A DNA stretch of 6,293 bases from Thermoplasmata archaeon (GTDB lineage Archaea; Thermoplasmatota; Thermoplasmata; Thermoplasmatales; Thermoplasmataceae): NCBI GenBank assembly GCA_021806355.1, contig JAJZXT010000161.1, positions 1-6,293 of the forward strand. Direction: 5' to 3'. This document shows, piece by piece, positions 1 through 4,918 of this stretch (positions are counted from its first letter, which is position 1; every line of letters starts with the position of its first letter). The position numbers and the translations under genes were made by a program. The notes under the pieces were generated by a model that was not told the DNA's origin, did no database searches, and saw nothing but the letters and a program-made list of their open reading frames with translations.

Positions 1-514
1 CGAATGCTATTCCATCTGGATATCGCCCTACGCCGATAGTCTTGATCACTGTATTGGTTGAACCGTTTATGACCGATACACTACCTGTGCCAATATCCAG
101 GGCAGCACTATTCACTACGTACACATACCCGTTGGAACTGTCGAATGCTGCCGCATGTGGAGATAATCCTACGCCAATGGTCTTGATCGCTGTGTTCGTA
201 GAACCGTTTATGACCGATACGCTGTTGGAACCATCATTCGTGACATACACATACCCGTTGGAACTGTCGAAAGCTACTCCAATAGGCCTATTGAACGGAT
301 TCACAGTTATCGTATCTTTAACCTCGACCTGCTTCATTGAAGGACTGCTTGAACCAAAAGAGGTCGCGTATGCTTTTGGAATAACAGAGGTCCCTCTGCT
401 TGCATAATGATTTGTGTTAGCAGGCATTAAGTTTATGTGGCCCATTCCTACGAATAACCCACCAAATAACATAAGCAACACTATAAATATTGCTGAAGCG
501 CTCTTAGAACTCAT
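1..514 (-). CDS. Secreted YVTN-repeat beta-propeller protein, N-terminal part (runs off left edge)
   Basis: The minus-strand frame is open from ATG at 514 to base 1, giving 171 residues with no stop, so the gene is cut by the window edge. The N-terminus (MSSKSASAIFIVLLMLFGG...) has a hydrophobic core at about residues 8-24, which reads as a signal peptide or membrane anchor. A Ser/Thr-rich linker follows, and from about residue 70 come YVTN-type propeller blades. The first reads AFDSSNGYVYVTN (81-93), then NSVSVINGSTNTAIKTIGVG. The second starts at AFDSSNGYVYVVN (123-135) and a third begins at the edge. The first two blades are 42 residues apart; the second carries a five-residue insertion (ALDIG region). 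Proteins of this family are typically extracellular or surface-attached and are common in Thermoplasmatales and methanogens; their ligands are mostly unknown. A TATA-like element at 547-553 would give a leader of about 10 bases. No Shine-Dalgarno is visible. The family call is solid; the specific role is unknown. Confidence 0.88.
   Translation of the reverse strand, partial: MSSKSASAIFIVLLMLFGGLFVGMGHINLMPANTNHYASRGTSVIPKAYATSFGSSSPSMKQVEVKDTITVNPFNRPIGVAFDSSNGYVYVTNDGSNSVSVINGSTNTAIKTIGVGLSPHAAAFDSSNGYVYVVNSAALDIGTGSVSVINGSTNTVIKTIGVGRYPDGIAF
36..271. repeat. In-frame DNA repeats encoding propeller blades
   Basis: Bases 121-145 recur exactly at 247-271, an offset of 126 bases (42 codons). 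Bases 60-79 recur exactly at 201-220, an offset of 141 bases (47 codons). The stretches just left of the second pair (39-52 and 180-193) differ at a single base. Both offsets are multiples of three and match the blade period of the YVTN protein. The repeats are therefore coding units, not a mobile or CRISPR repeat. Identity at the DNA level, including synonymous positions, suggests recent duplication or gene conversion between blades. Confidence 0.85.
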
Positions 515-544
515 AATATATCTACAGATTCTATTTTTTGAATG

Positions 545-554
545 AATATAAAAC
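545..554 (-). promoter_or_regulatory. Probable TATA box of the YVTN-protein gene
   Basis: On the minus strand this reads TTTTATATTC-like sequence centred near 550. That would place transcription start near 524, about 10 bases before the ATG at 514. A second candidate (GTTTAAAAATC on the minus strand, 564-574) would give a leader of about 30 bases. The lack of a Shine-Dalgarno before the ATG favours the nearer box and a short leader. Which box is used cannot be decided from sequence. Confidence 0.4.
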
Positions 555-575
555 TAAGCTCCAGATTTTTAAACC

Positions 576-758
576 TTAACTCCGCAATTTTTTAGGGAAT
601 ATATTGGTTCCAAGCATCCTGTCTATCTTTTCAACACTTGAAGGTATCTCACTCAGTGTTTCCCTACTCCCCCTAACTGCCTTGTATTGCGTTTGGGATT
701 TCTGAAACACGTCTTTCATGGACAATTTACTGGTGAGATCGGTAGTTCTGATAAGCAC
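576..758 (-). CDS. Small hypothetical protein (60 aa, GTG start)
   Basis: This is an unrecognised ORF of 60 codons starting with GTG at 758 and ending with TAA at 576. The product is charged and soluble-looking, without membrane segments. It has a basic middle (QYKAVRGSRETL) followed by a probable amphipathic helix (SSVEKIDRML). An internal ATG (codon 14) would give 47 residues. Codon use (AGG, AGA, ATA) resembles the neighbouring genes. A good TATA box at 791-801 predicts a transcript starting near 770. However, the first ATG on that transcript (768) is in another frame and reads only 13 codons before a stop. The ORF could be a genuine small gene, the remnant of a longer frameshifted gene, or chance. 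No function is proposed. Confidence 0.35.
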   Translation of the reverse strand: MLIRTTDLTSKLSMKDVFQKSQTQYKAVRGSRETLSEIPSSVEKIDRMLGTNIFPKKLRS

Positions 759-790
759 GAGTATGCATTAATATGGATATGTGAATGAAA

Positions 791-801
791 AAATATATAA
801 T
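791..801 (-). promoter_or_regulatory. Candidate TATA box upstream of the 576-758 ORF
   Basis: The minus strand reads ATTATATATTT here, in an A/T-rich stretch. Its centre (about 796) predicts initiation near 770, 12 bases before the GTG at 758. It lies downstream of the 3' end of the tRNA-Glu gene, so a new transcript starting here is plausible. The background is very A/T-rich, so a chance match is possible. Confidence 0.4.
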
Positions 802-872
802 ACGTAATAAAATTATACAAATCCTCACATATTAATTGCAGACACATTGGAATATTGAACCGTTGACATAAT

Positions 873-946
873 GCTCCGACCGGGATTTGGACCCGGGTCG
901 TCGGCTCGAAAGGCCGATATGCTTGACCGGACTACACCATCGGAGC
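873..946 (-). tRNA. tRNA-Glu (anticodon UUC)
   Basis: The minus strand folds into a complete 74-nt cloverleaf. The acceptor stem is GCTCCGA paired with TCGGAGC (7 bp). The D stem is short, with G-U pairs at 10-25 and 13-22. The anticodon stem TCGGC/GCCGA encloses the loop CTTTCGA, and the anticodon TTC lies at 908-910 on the complementary strand. A four-base variable region and a T stem CCGGG/CCCGG with loop TCCAAAT follow. No intron interrupts the anticodon loop. The 3' CCA is not encoded and must be added by CCA-adding enzyme. Anticodon UUC decodes GAA (and GAG by wobble), so the charged amino acid is glutamate. It stands alone, with its own promoter. Confidence 0.98.
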
Positions 947-968
947 GGTAACAGGTAAGGACTAGTTC

Positions 969-978
969 TTATATTTAA
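969..978 (-). promoter_or_regulatory. TATA box of tRNA-Glu
   Basis: The minus strand reads TTAAATATAA, a close match to the archaeal TATA consensus, preceded by an A-rich stretch. Its centre near 974 predicts initiation near 948, two bases before the mature tRNA 5' end at 946. This implies an almost leaderless tRNA precursor. Confidence 0.65.
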
Positions 979-1016
979 TTTTTGTAAGATGCTTTGGATT
1001 TTTTTATTTTCACAAA

Positions 1017-1066
1017 CATTTTGATTTTATCGCCTATGGCTTAATATAGTTTGATAAATCAAAATG
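1017..1066. promoter_or_regulatory. Inverted-repeat cluster, candidate MarR operator
   Basis: Arm 1017-1031 (CATTTTGATTTTATC) is the reverse complement of 1053-1066 (GATAAATCAAAATG) apart from one extra base. The arms are separated by 21 bases that contain a small GCC-TAT-GGC palindrome (1032-1040). The right arm also sits within a perfect 14-base palindrome, TTTGATAAATCAAA, at 1050-1063. MarR regulators bind short palindromes near their own promoters, so this is the best operator candidate, lying 33-80 bases upstream of the TATA box at 1099-1106. The symmetry is seen directly; the binding role is inferred. Confidence 0.45.
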
Positions 1067-1098
1067 ATATCTAATTAATAGTTAGGATATACGAATGA

Positions 1099-1106
1099 TT
1101 AAATAA
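1099..1106 (+). promoter_or_regulatory. TATA box of the marR-MFS operon
   Basis: TTAAATAA is centred near 1102, so transcription should begin at or within a base or two of the ATG at 1126. No Shine-Dalgarno precedes that ATG. Together these indicate a leaderless mRNA for the first gene of the operon. Confidence 0.6.
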
Positions 1107-1125
1107 GATGTTTTAATTACAAAAA

Positions 1126-1623
1126 ATGAATGATTCTAAATTAGACGGGAAGAACTATGAAAAACTTTCAGAGTTTACCAATTCCCTGAGATCATTGCTT
1201 CAAGAGGTCATGTTCCTTCAAATGAGTTCTGTTAGGGATAATGGGTTAACGGTCCCAAAATTCTTCCTCCTGAAGTTCCTGAATTATCATGGCGAAAGGA
1301 AAACCTCTGATATATCGCAGCTTTTGGGTATCAGCCTTCCGACAGCATCCGAAATACTGAATTCGATTGAGTCAGATGAATTAATAGAGAGAGTGCACGA
1401 TGAGAAAGATAGAAGAGTTGTAATGGTACGGCTTACAGATCAAGGGAGGGCATTTGTAAAGGGGATTGAGTGCCAGAATCAGGCCCTTATCGAAAAATCA
1501 CTCAGTGAGATGCCCAACCATGATTTGGACGCGATGCTTGATTTTCTGAAAGAGCTTACAGTATTGATACATAACTCAGTAGAGAGAAAAATACAGAGGC
1601 AGGGTGATCATGACGGAAACTGA
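1126..1623 (+). CDS. MarR-family winged-helix transcriptional regulator
   Basis: A 165-residue cytoplasmic DNA-binding protein, typical in length for MarR dimers. Helices at the N-terminus (about 10-35) and C-terminus (about 115-155) fit the dimerisation region. Residues 58-85 (KTSDISQLLGISLPTASEIL) form the helix-turn-helix. The wing follows as HDEKDRRVVMVRLTDQG (91-107), the hallmark D-x-R-D/R-x-V-x-V-x-L-T-x-x-G pattern of the family. There is one cysteine (Cys116). The ATG at 1126 coincides with the transcription start predicted from the TATA box at 1099-1106, suggesting leaderless translation. The gene overlaps the exporter gene that follows by 14 bases, so the two are co-transcribed. 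By analogy with regulator/efflux pairs such as EmrR-EmrAB it probably represses this operon and is released by a ligand that the exporter removes; the ligand is unknown. Confidence 0.93.
   Translation: MNDSKLDGKNYEKLSEFTNSLRSLLQEVMFLQMSSVRDNGLTVPKFFLLKFLNYHGERKTSDISQLLGISLPTASEILNSIESDELIERVHDEKDRRVVMVRLTDQGRAFVKGIECQNQALIEKSLSEMPNHDLDAMLDFLKELTVLIHNSVERKIQRQGDHDGN
1603..1609 (+). promoter_or_regulatory. Shine-Dalgarno deciding the MFS start
   Basis: GGTGATC abuts ATG at 1610. It perfectly matches the complement of the archaeal 16S 3' end (AGGAGGTGATC), with five bases between the GGAGG position and the ATG, a good register. The site lies inside the marR coding region and overlaps the alternative GTG start at 1604, favouring the ATG. 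Confidence 0.7.
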
Positions 1624-3136
1624 TGAAATAGAAAATAAAAATTTTATTTCGAATGAGGAATTTGACTCAAAATATGCTTTGCGTGTTATGCTTATCCTTG
1701 CAGGACTTGTCCTGATCGTGATGTATATTGAAGGCATGCTAACCCCATCGTTGCCAGCGATTGAGAGCCAGTTTAAAATTTCCACTGCCCAGGCGAGCCT
1801 TCTCCTTTCCACATATCTTGTTGGGGGGGTTGCACTGACTCCCGTTATAGGAAAATTAGGGGACTTGTATGGGAAAAAGAAGATGCTCATCATTGTTCTG
1901 GTAATTTATTGCGTTTCTGTGGGTGTCACTGGTTTTTCACCCACTTACAATTTTATGATAGCAGCCAGGACAATTCAGGGAATCGGCCTCACTATCATGC
2001 CATTGGGAATGAGTTTGGTAAGGGAAGAATTTCCCAGGGAGATAGTTCCAAGGGCACAGGCATTGATAAGCGCTATGTTTGGAGTAGGATTCGCAGTTTC
2101 CCTTCCACTGGGTTCCCTTATATCAAATGATTTTGGATGGAGAATGACATACCACACTGCCATTCCATTCCTTCTATTCCTGGCAATCGCCACGTTTTTT
2201 ATGGTAAAGGAATCAAGATTCAGGAGGCCAGAGGTAAAGATTGATTTTATTGGTGCCATCCTTCTTGCAGTTTCATTGGCTTCCGTAGTATTCGCACTTT
2301 CCGAGGGACCGTCCTGGGGATGGTATTCGCCCTCTACTATGGTGCTTGCTACACTGGGATTGACCCTTCTGGTGCCTCTTTTACTGTATGAAAGAAGGTA
2401 TTCCATGGCTGGAGGAGAGGCGATTTTGCACTTCAAACTTCTCTCCATGAGAAATGTGATGGTGGCAAACATCATCCTGTCGATATCTGGTATGGGAATG
2501 TTCCTTGCAATGCAGGCTTTGACATATCGGTTTGAGCTCCATGCCCCGTCAGGATTTGGGCTTTCCATTCTTGGAACAGGATTGTCGTTGGTTCCATTTG
2601 CCCTTGGGGTTTTCTTCCTCGCCATAGTTACTGGAAAACTGGTTTCAAGGACAGGAGTTAAACCTCTTGCAATACTTGGCGCTACCTTGTCCGCGATGGC
2701 ATTTCTTGCGATTGCCTTCAGCACCAGTTACGATGAGATATTGCTTTTTGAGTTCTTTACAGGTGGCGGAATTTCCCTTATGAATGCTTCGCTCATAAAC
2801 CTCATAGTTCTTACTGTGAATCCAAAGGATATGGGTCTGGCAACGGCAATGAACGGAACATTCAGGAATGTTGGAAGCAGTATTGGGGCACCTATTGCAG
2901 GCTCGATAATGTCAACCATTACCGCAATTTATGTGGTAGGCGTTGTCGGGAAAGTGACAATTTATGCATCACTCCCAACTCCTGCCGCATATTTCACCGT
3001 GTTTATGATATCTGCTGCAGCATTTGCAGTAGCGGCCGTATTATCGCTTTCCGCACATGAGGTCCTGGGGAAGAGAAAGTGGATAAGGGTTGCAAATGAT
3101 GTGAAAAAACCAAACCCAGTTTCCATCCCCGAATGA
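1610..3136 (+). CDS. MFS exporter, DHA2 (14-TM, EmrB/QacA-like) family
   Basis: The 508-residue protein has about 14 hydrophobic segments, the size and topology of DHA2 drug:proton antiporters in the cytoplasmic membrane. Motif A, GKLGDLYGKKKML, lies between TM2 and TM3 (81-93). ARTIQGIG (119-126) carries the conserved Arg of motif B in TM4. A motif-C-like glycine-rich TM5 (FGVGFAVSLPLGSLI, about 157-171) follows, but without the usual Gly-Pro pair. A second, weaker A-like loop is at about 342-358. The C-terminus is short, basic and probably cytoplasmic. It overlaps the end of the marR gene by 14 bases, indicating translational coupling and probable control by that repressor. Substrates could be hydrophobic drugs, organic acids or metabolites; sequence alone does not say. 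A GTG at 1604 would add two residues, but the ribosome binding site favours ATG. Confidence 0.93.
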   Translation: MTETDEIENKNFISNEEFDSKYALRVMLILAGLVLIVMYIEGMLTPSLPAIESQFKISTAQASLLLSTYLVGGVALTPVIGKLGDLYGKKKMLIIVLVIYCVSVGVTGFSPTYNFMIAARTIQGIGLTIMPLGMSLVREEFPREIVPRAQALISAMFGVGFAVSLPLGSLISNDFGWRMTYHTAIPFLLFLAIATFFMVKESRFRRPEVKIDFIGAILLAVSLASVVFALSEGPSWGWYSPSTMVLATLGLTLLVPLLLYERRYSMAGGEAILHFKLLSMRNVMVANIILSISGMGMFLAMQALTYRFELHAPSGFGLSILGTGLSLVPFALGVFFLAIVTGKLVSRTGVKPLAILGATLSAMAFLAIAFSTSYDEILLFEFFTGGGISLMNASLINLIVLTVNPKDMGLATAMNGTFRNVGSSIGAPIAGSIMSTITAIYVVGVVGKVTIYASLPTPAAYFTVFMISAAAFAVAAVLSLSAHEVLGKRKWIRVANDVKKPNPVSIPE

Positions 3137-3178
3137 TCAATTCCAAAAAAGGAAAAGTGTAATAAAATAAAGTGATTC

Positions 3179-3183
3179 GAGGT
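3179..3183 (+). promoter_or_regulatory. Shine-Dalgarno of the phosphoribosyltransferase gene
   Basis: GAGGT ends four bases before ATG 3188, the same anti-SD register as at the MFS gene. A TATA-like TAATAAAAT (3160-3168) lies only about 23 bases before the ATG. A transcript from it would barely include this site. Read-through from the MFS operon, 51 bases upstream, is therefore also possible. Confidence 0.5.
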
Positions 3184-3187
3184 TACA

Positions 3188-3844
3188 ATGGAATTCAGGG
3201 CAAGGATAGTAACATGGGATGAAATAGAAGACTGGTGCAGAAACTTATCAGACAAAATCATATCTAATCCAATACCAGATGCCATCATCGGACTTTCAAG
3301 GGGTGGGCTTGTTCCCGCAAGAATGATATCAGACAAGCTCCTCATAAAGGAGCTTTATTCGATTAAAACGGAACACTGGGGACTTACCGCAACGAAGGAT
3401 GGAACTGCAACCCTCAGGCAGGGGCTTTCCTCAGACATAAGAGGAATGAACGTTCTCATCGTTGACGATATCACCGATACCGGCCAGAGCATGAAGGTTG
3501 CCGTGGATTATGTGAAGTCACAATCCCCTAAGAGCGTCCAAACAGCAGCAATGCTTCACATAACGCATTCAGAATTCAAGCCTGACTATTTCGCAAGGGA
3601 GATAAGCGATTCCCAGTGGACATGGTTCATATTTCCATGGAACGTGTTTGAAGACGTGATGAACCTTACAGGAAAGATACTTAAGCAAGGCATGCCGCTT
3701 GAACAGATCAGATCCGAACTCAAAAAATCATTCGATCTTGATATCAGCCATGAACGCCTCCTTGAAGTGTTGAGATATATGGAAAAATTAAGGAAGATAA
3801 TGTACGACGGAAAAGATTTGTTCAGCCCATTGAGTAGTTCATGA
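3188..3844 (+). CDS. Purine-type phosphoribosyltransferase (COG2236-like)
   Basis: A 218-residue cytoplasmic enzyme of the type I phosphoribosyltransferase fold. It transfers ribose-5-phosphate from PRPP to a nucleobase, most likely a 6-oxopurine such as xanthine or hypoxanthine. IGLSRGGLVPARMISDKL (34-51) matches the family's early strand and loop. VLIVDDITDTGQSM (89-102) is the PRPP-binding signature with the acidic pair Asp93-Asp94. The aromatic stretch SQWTWFIFPWNVFED (142-156) resembles the hood region of archaeal xanthine/hypoxanthine enzymes. After about residue 158 comes a helical C-terminal region of some 60 residues (LEQIRSELKKSF...LEVLRYMEKL) outside the core fold. The role would be purine salvage; base specificity cannot be assigned with confidence. 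It converges on the carbamate kinase gene, and the stop codons interlock within 6 bases. Confidence 0.88.
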   Translation: MEFRARIVTWDEIEDWCRNLSDKIISNPIPDAIIGLSRGGLVPARMISDKLLIKELYSIKTEHWGLTATKDGTATLRQGLSSDIRGMNVLIVDDITDTGQSMKVAVDYVKSQSPKSVQTAAMLHITHSEFKPDYFAREISDSQWTWFIFPWNVFEDVMNLTGKILKQGMPLEQIRSELKKSFDLDISHERLLEVLRYMEKLRKIMYDGKDLFSPLSSS

Positions 3845-4771
3845 GCGCGTGAATGCAGTTCCTGACTTTCCCTCCAAGACATTCAGGGCATCGGAAAGAT
3901 TTCCAATAACTGCTTCTTTTCCCCCTTTTTCGATGAATCTTATGGCTGCCTTCACCTTTGGCTCCATGCTGCCCTTGCCGAAGAATCCCTTTTCGAGATA
4001 TTCCTTCGCTTCATTTATTGTTAGTTTTGAAAGTGCAGCCTGATCACTTTTTCCATAGTTTATATAGACATTTTTTACATCGGTCAGGATTGCAAGTTTA
4101 TCAGCCTCTATTGAACTCGCAAGAACAGACGATGCAAGATCCTTGTCTATAACCGCCTCAACGCCGGTGAGAGTCTTATCCTTCTTTATAACAGGAATGC
4201 CACCCCCTCCCGTGCATATTGGCAAAAAGCCGCTTCTAAGCTGGGATAGTATGGCATTTCTCTCAACGATTTCCAGTGGCATCGGCGATGGGACGACCCT
4301 TCGCCAACCCTTTTCCGTCTTGACCATCTTCCAGCCATCCGCATCCATCTTCGCCTTCGCCTTTTCATCAGAAAAAACAGCGCCCACTGGTTTGGTAGGC
4401 TCGAGGAATGCCTTGTCCGCAGGATCCACTATGGATCTGGTAACGGTAACCACTGCTTCCTTTGAAATGCCTTTCTCGTTCCTTACCTTTTCATACGCCT
4501 CGAGCATAATCTGGCCAATGAGACCCTGGGACATCGCACCACAAGAATCCAACGGCATTGGTGGAGGCAACCCATCTGAAATCTGGTTTCTCAGCAATAT
4601 ATCACCAACCTGCGGCCCGTTTCCGTGCGTGATCACAACATCTTCCATTGATATTATTTCAGAGATGTTGTAAAATGCCCTGTATGCCCTGATAACCTGC
4701 GTCCCATAATCTCTCTTATCGGTGGTTTCTAAAAGTGCATTCCCACCAAATGCTATTACAATTTTAACCAA
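3839..4771 (-). CDS. arcC: Carbamate kinase
   Basis: Catalyses ATP + carbamate (NH3 + CO2) <-> ADP + carbamoyl phosphate in the cytoplasm. It makes ATP at the end of the arginine deiminase pathway or, in some archaea, supplies carbamoyl phosphate. The amino acid kinase fold is complete. FGGNALLE (8-15) starts the nucleotide site, followed by THGNGPQVGD (48-57), LDSCGAMSQGLIGQ (74-87), the EPTKPVG motif with Lys127, CTGGGGIPV (186-194), DKDLASSVLA (209-218), LTDV (229-232) and GKGSMEPKVKAA (265-276). About 310 residues is the normal length. There is no in-frame ATG near the N-terminus. TTG at 4771 gives MVKIVIAFGGNALL, matching the family's usual beginning, and AGGTGA lies just upstream. TTG at 4774 or 4801 would add 1 or 10 residues. 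No arginine deiminase or ornithine carbamoyltransferase gene lies in the window, so the physiological direction is open. Confidence 0.96.
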   Translation of the reverse strand: MVKIVIAFGGNALLETTDKRDYGTQVIRAYRAFYNISEIISMEDVVITHGNGPQVGDILLRNQISDGLPPPMPLDSCGAMSQGLIGQIMLEAYEKVRNEKGISKEAVVTVTRSIVDPADKAFLEPTKPVGAVFSDEKAKAKMDADGWKMVKTEKGWRRVVPSPMPLEIVERNAILSQLRSGFLPICTGGGGIPVIKKDKTLTGVEAVIDKDLASSVLASSIEADKLAILTDVKNVYINYGKSDQAALSKLTINEAKEYLEKGFFGKGSMEPKVKAAIRFIEKGGKEAVIGNLSDALNVLEGKSGTAFTRS

Positions 4772-4775
4772 CAAT

Positions 4776-4781
4776 TCACCT
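4776..4781 (-). promoter_or_regulatory. Shine-Dalgarno of carbamate kinase (supports TTG start)
   Basis: The minus strand reads AGGTGA, followed by two consecutive TTG codons at 4774 and 4771. The AGG-to-start distance is 7 bases for 4771 and 4 for 4774. The site lies inside the longer reading frame from TTG 4801, which argues against that longer form. Confidence 0.6.
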
Positions 4782-4802
4782 GGAAGTTGCACACATCGCA
4801 AT

Positions 4803-4830
4803 TTTTTATAAGAATCTTTTTATTTATTTT
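4803..4830 (-). promoter_or_regulatory. Promoter region of carbamate kinase
   Basis: Two TATA-like stretches lie on the minus strand: CTTATAAAAA (4803-4812) and AAATAAATAAAAAG (4816-4829). The farther one predicts a start near 4799, leaving a leader of roughly 25 bases that contains the AGGTGA site. The nearer one would start near 4782 and barely include it, so the farther box fits better. Confidence 0.4.
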
Positions 4831-4888
4831 CCGAGTTTTGCCTAATCCTATCATAATTTTGAAGGTACAATTCTTGAACTTTGCCGGG

Positions 4889-4898
4889 TATATATATT
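4889..4898 (+). promoter_or_regulatory. TATA box of the ABC exporter operon
   Basis: TATATATATT centred near 4894 lies 25 bases before the ATG at 4919. Initiation at or next to that ATG is predicted, giving a leaderless mRNA. No Shine-Dalgarno is present, in agreement. Confidence 0.65.
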
Positions 4899-4918
4899 CA
4901 GACAAATCATAAAGTATA

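Noticed and set aside
36..271. Regularly spaced repeats resembling a CRISPR array
   Set aside because: The offsets are multiples of three, the spacers encode conserved blade sequence, and the reading frame runs unbroken through them.
42..407. Plus-strand 121-codon open frame
   Set aside because: It is the complement of the YVTN protein gene; its repeated peptide pattern only mirrors the blade repeats. The minus-strand frame has a signal peptide and family motifs.
873..946. tRNA-Glu as an integration site of a mobile element
   Set aside because: No second copy of the tRNA 3' end, no integrase and no flanking direct repeat are visible in the window.
1975..2724. Long minus-strand open frame (249 codons) inside the MFS gene
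   Set aside because: It lies wholly within the exporter gene, has no recognisable domain, and its composition is that of the reverse complement of membrane-protein codons.
3141..3154. TTCC-AAAAAA-GGAA hairpin as terminator of the marR-MFS operon
   Set aside because: The stem is only 4 bp with a 6-base A loop and is not followed by a T-run, so it is too weak to call.
4143..4673. Plus-strand 176-codon open frame opposite carbamate kinase
   Set aside because: The minus strand encodes a complete carbamate kinase with all motifs; the opposite frame has no promoter, no ribosome binding site and no known domain.
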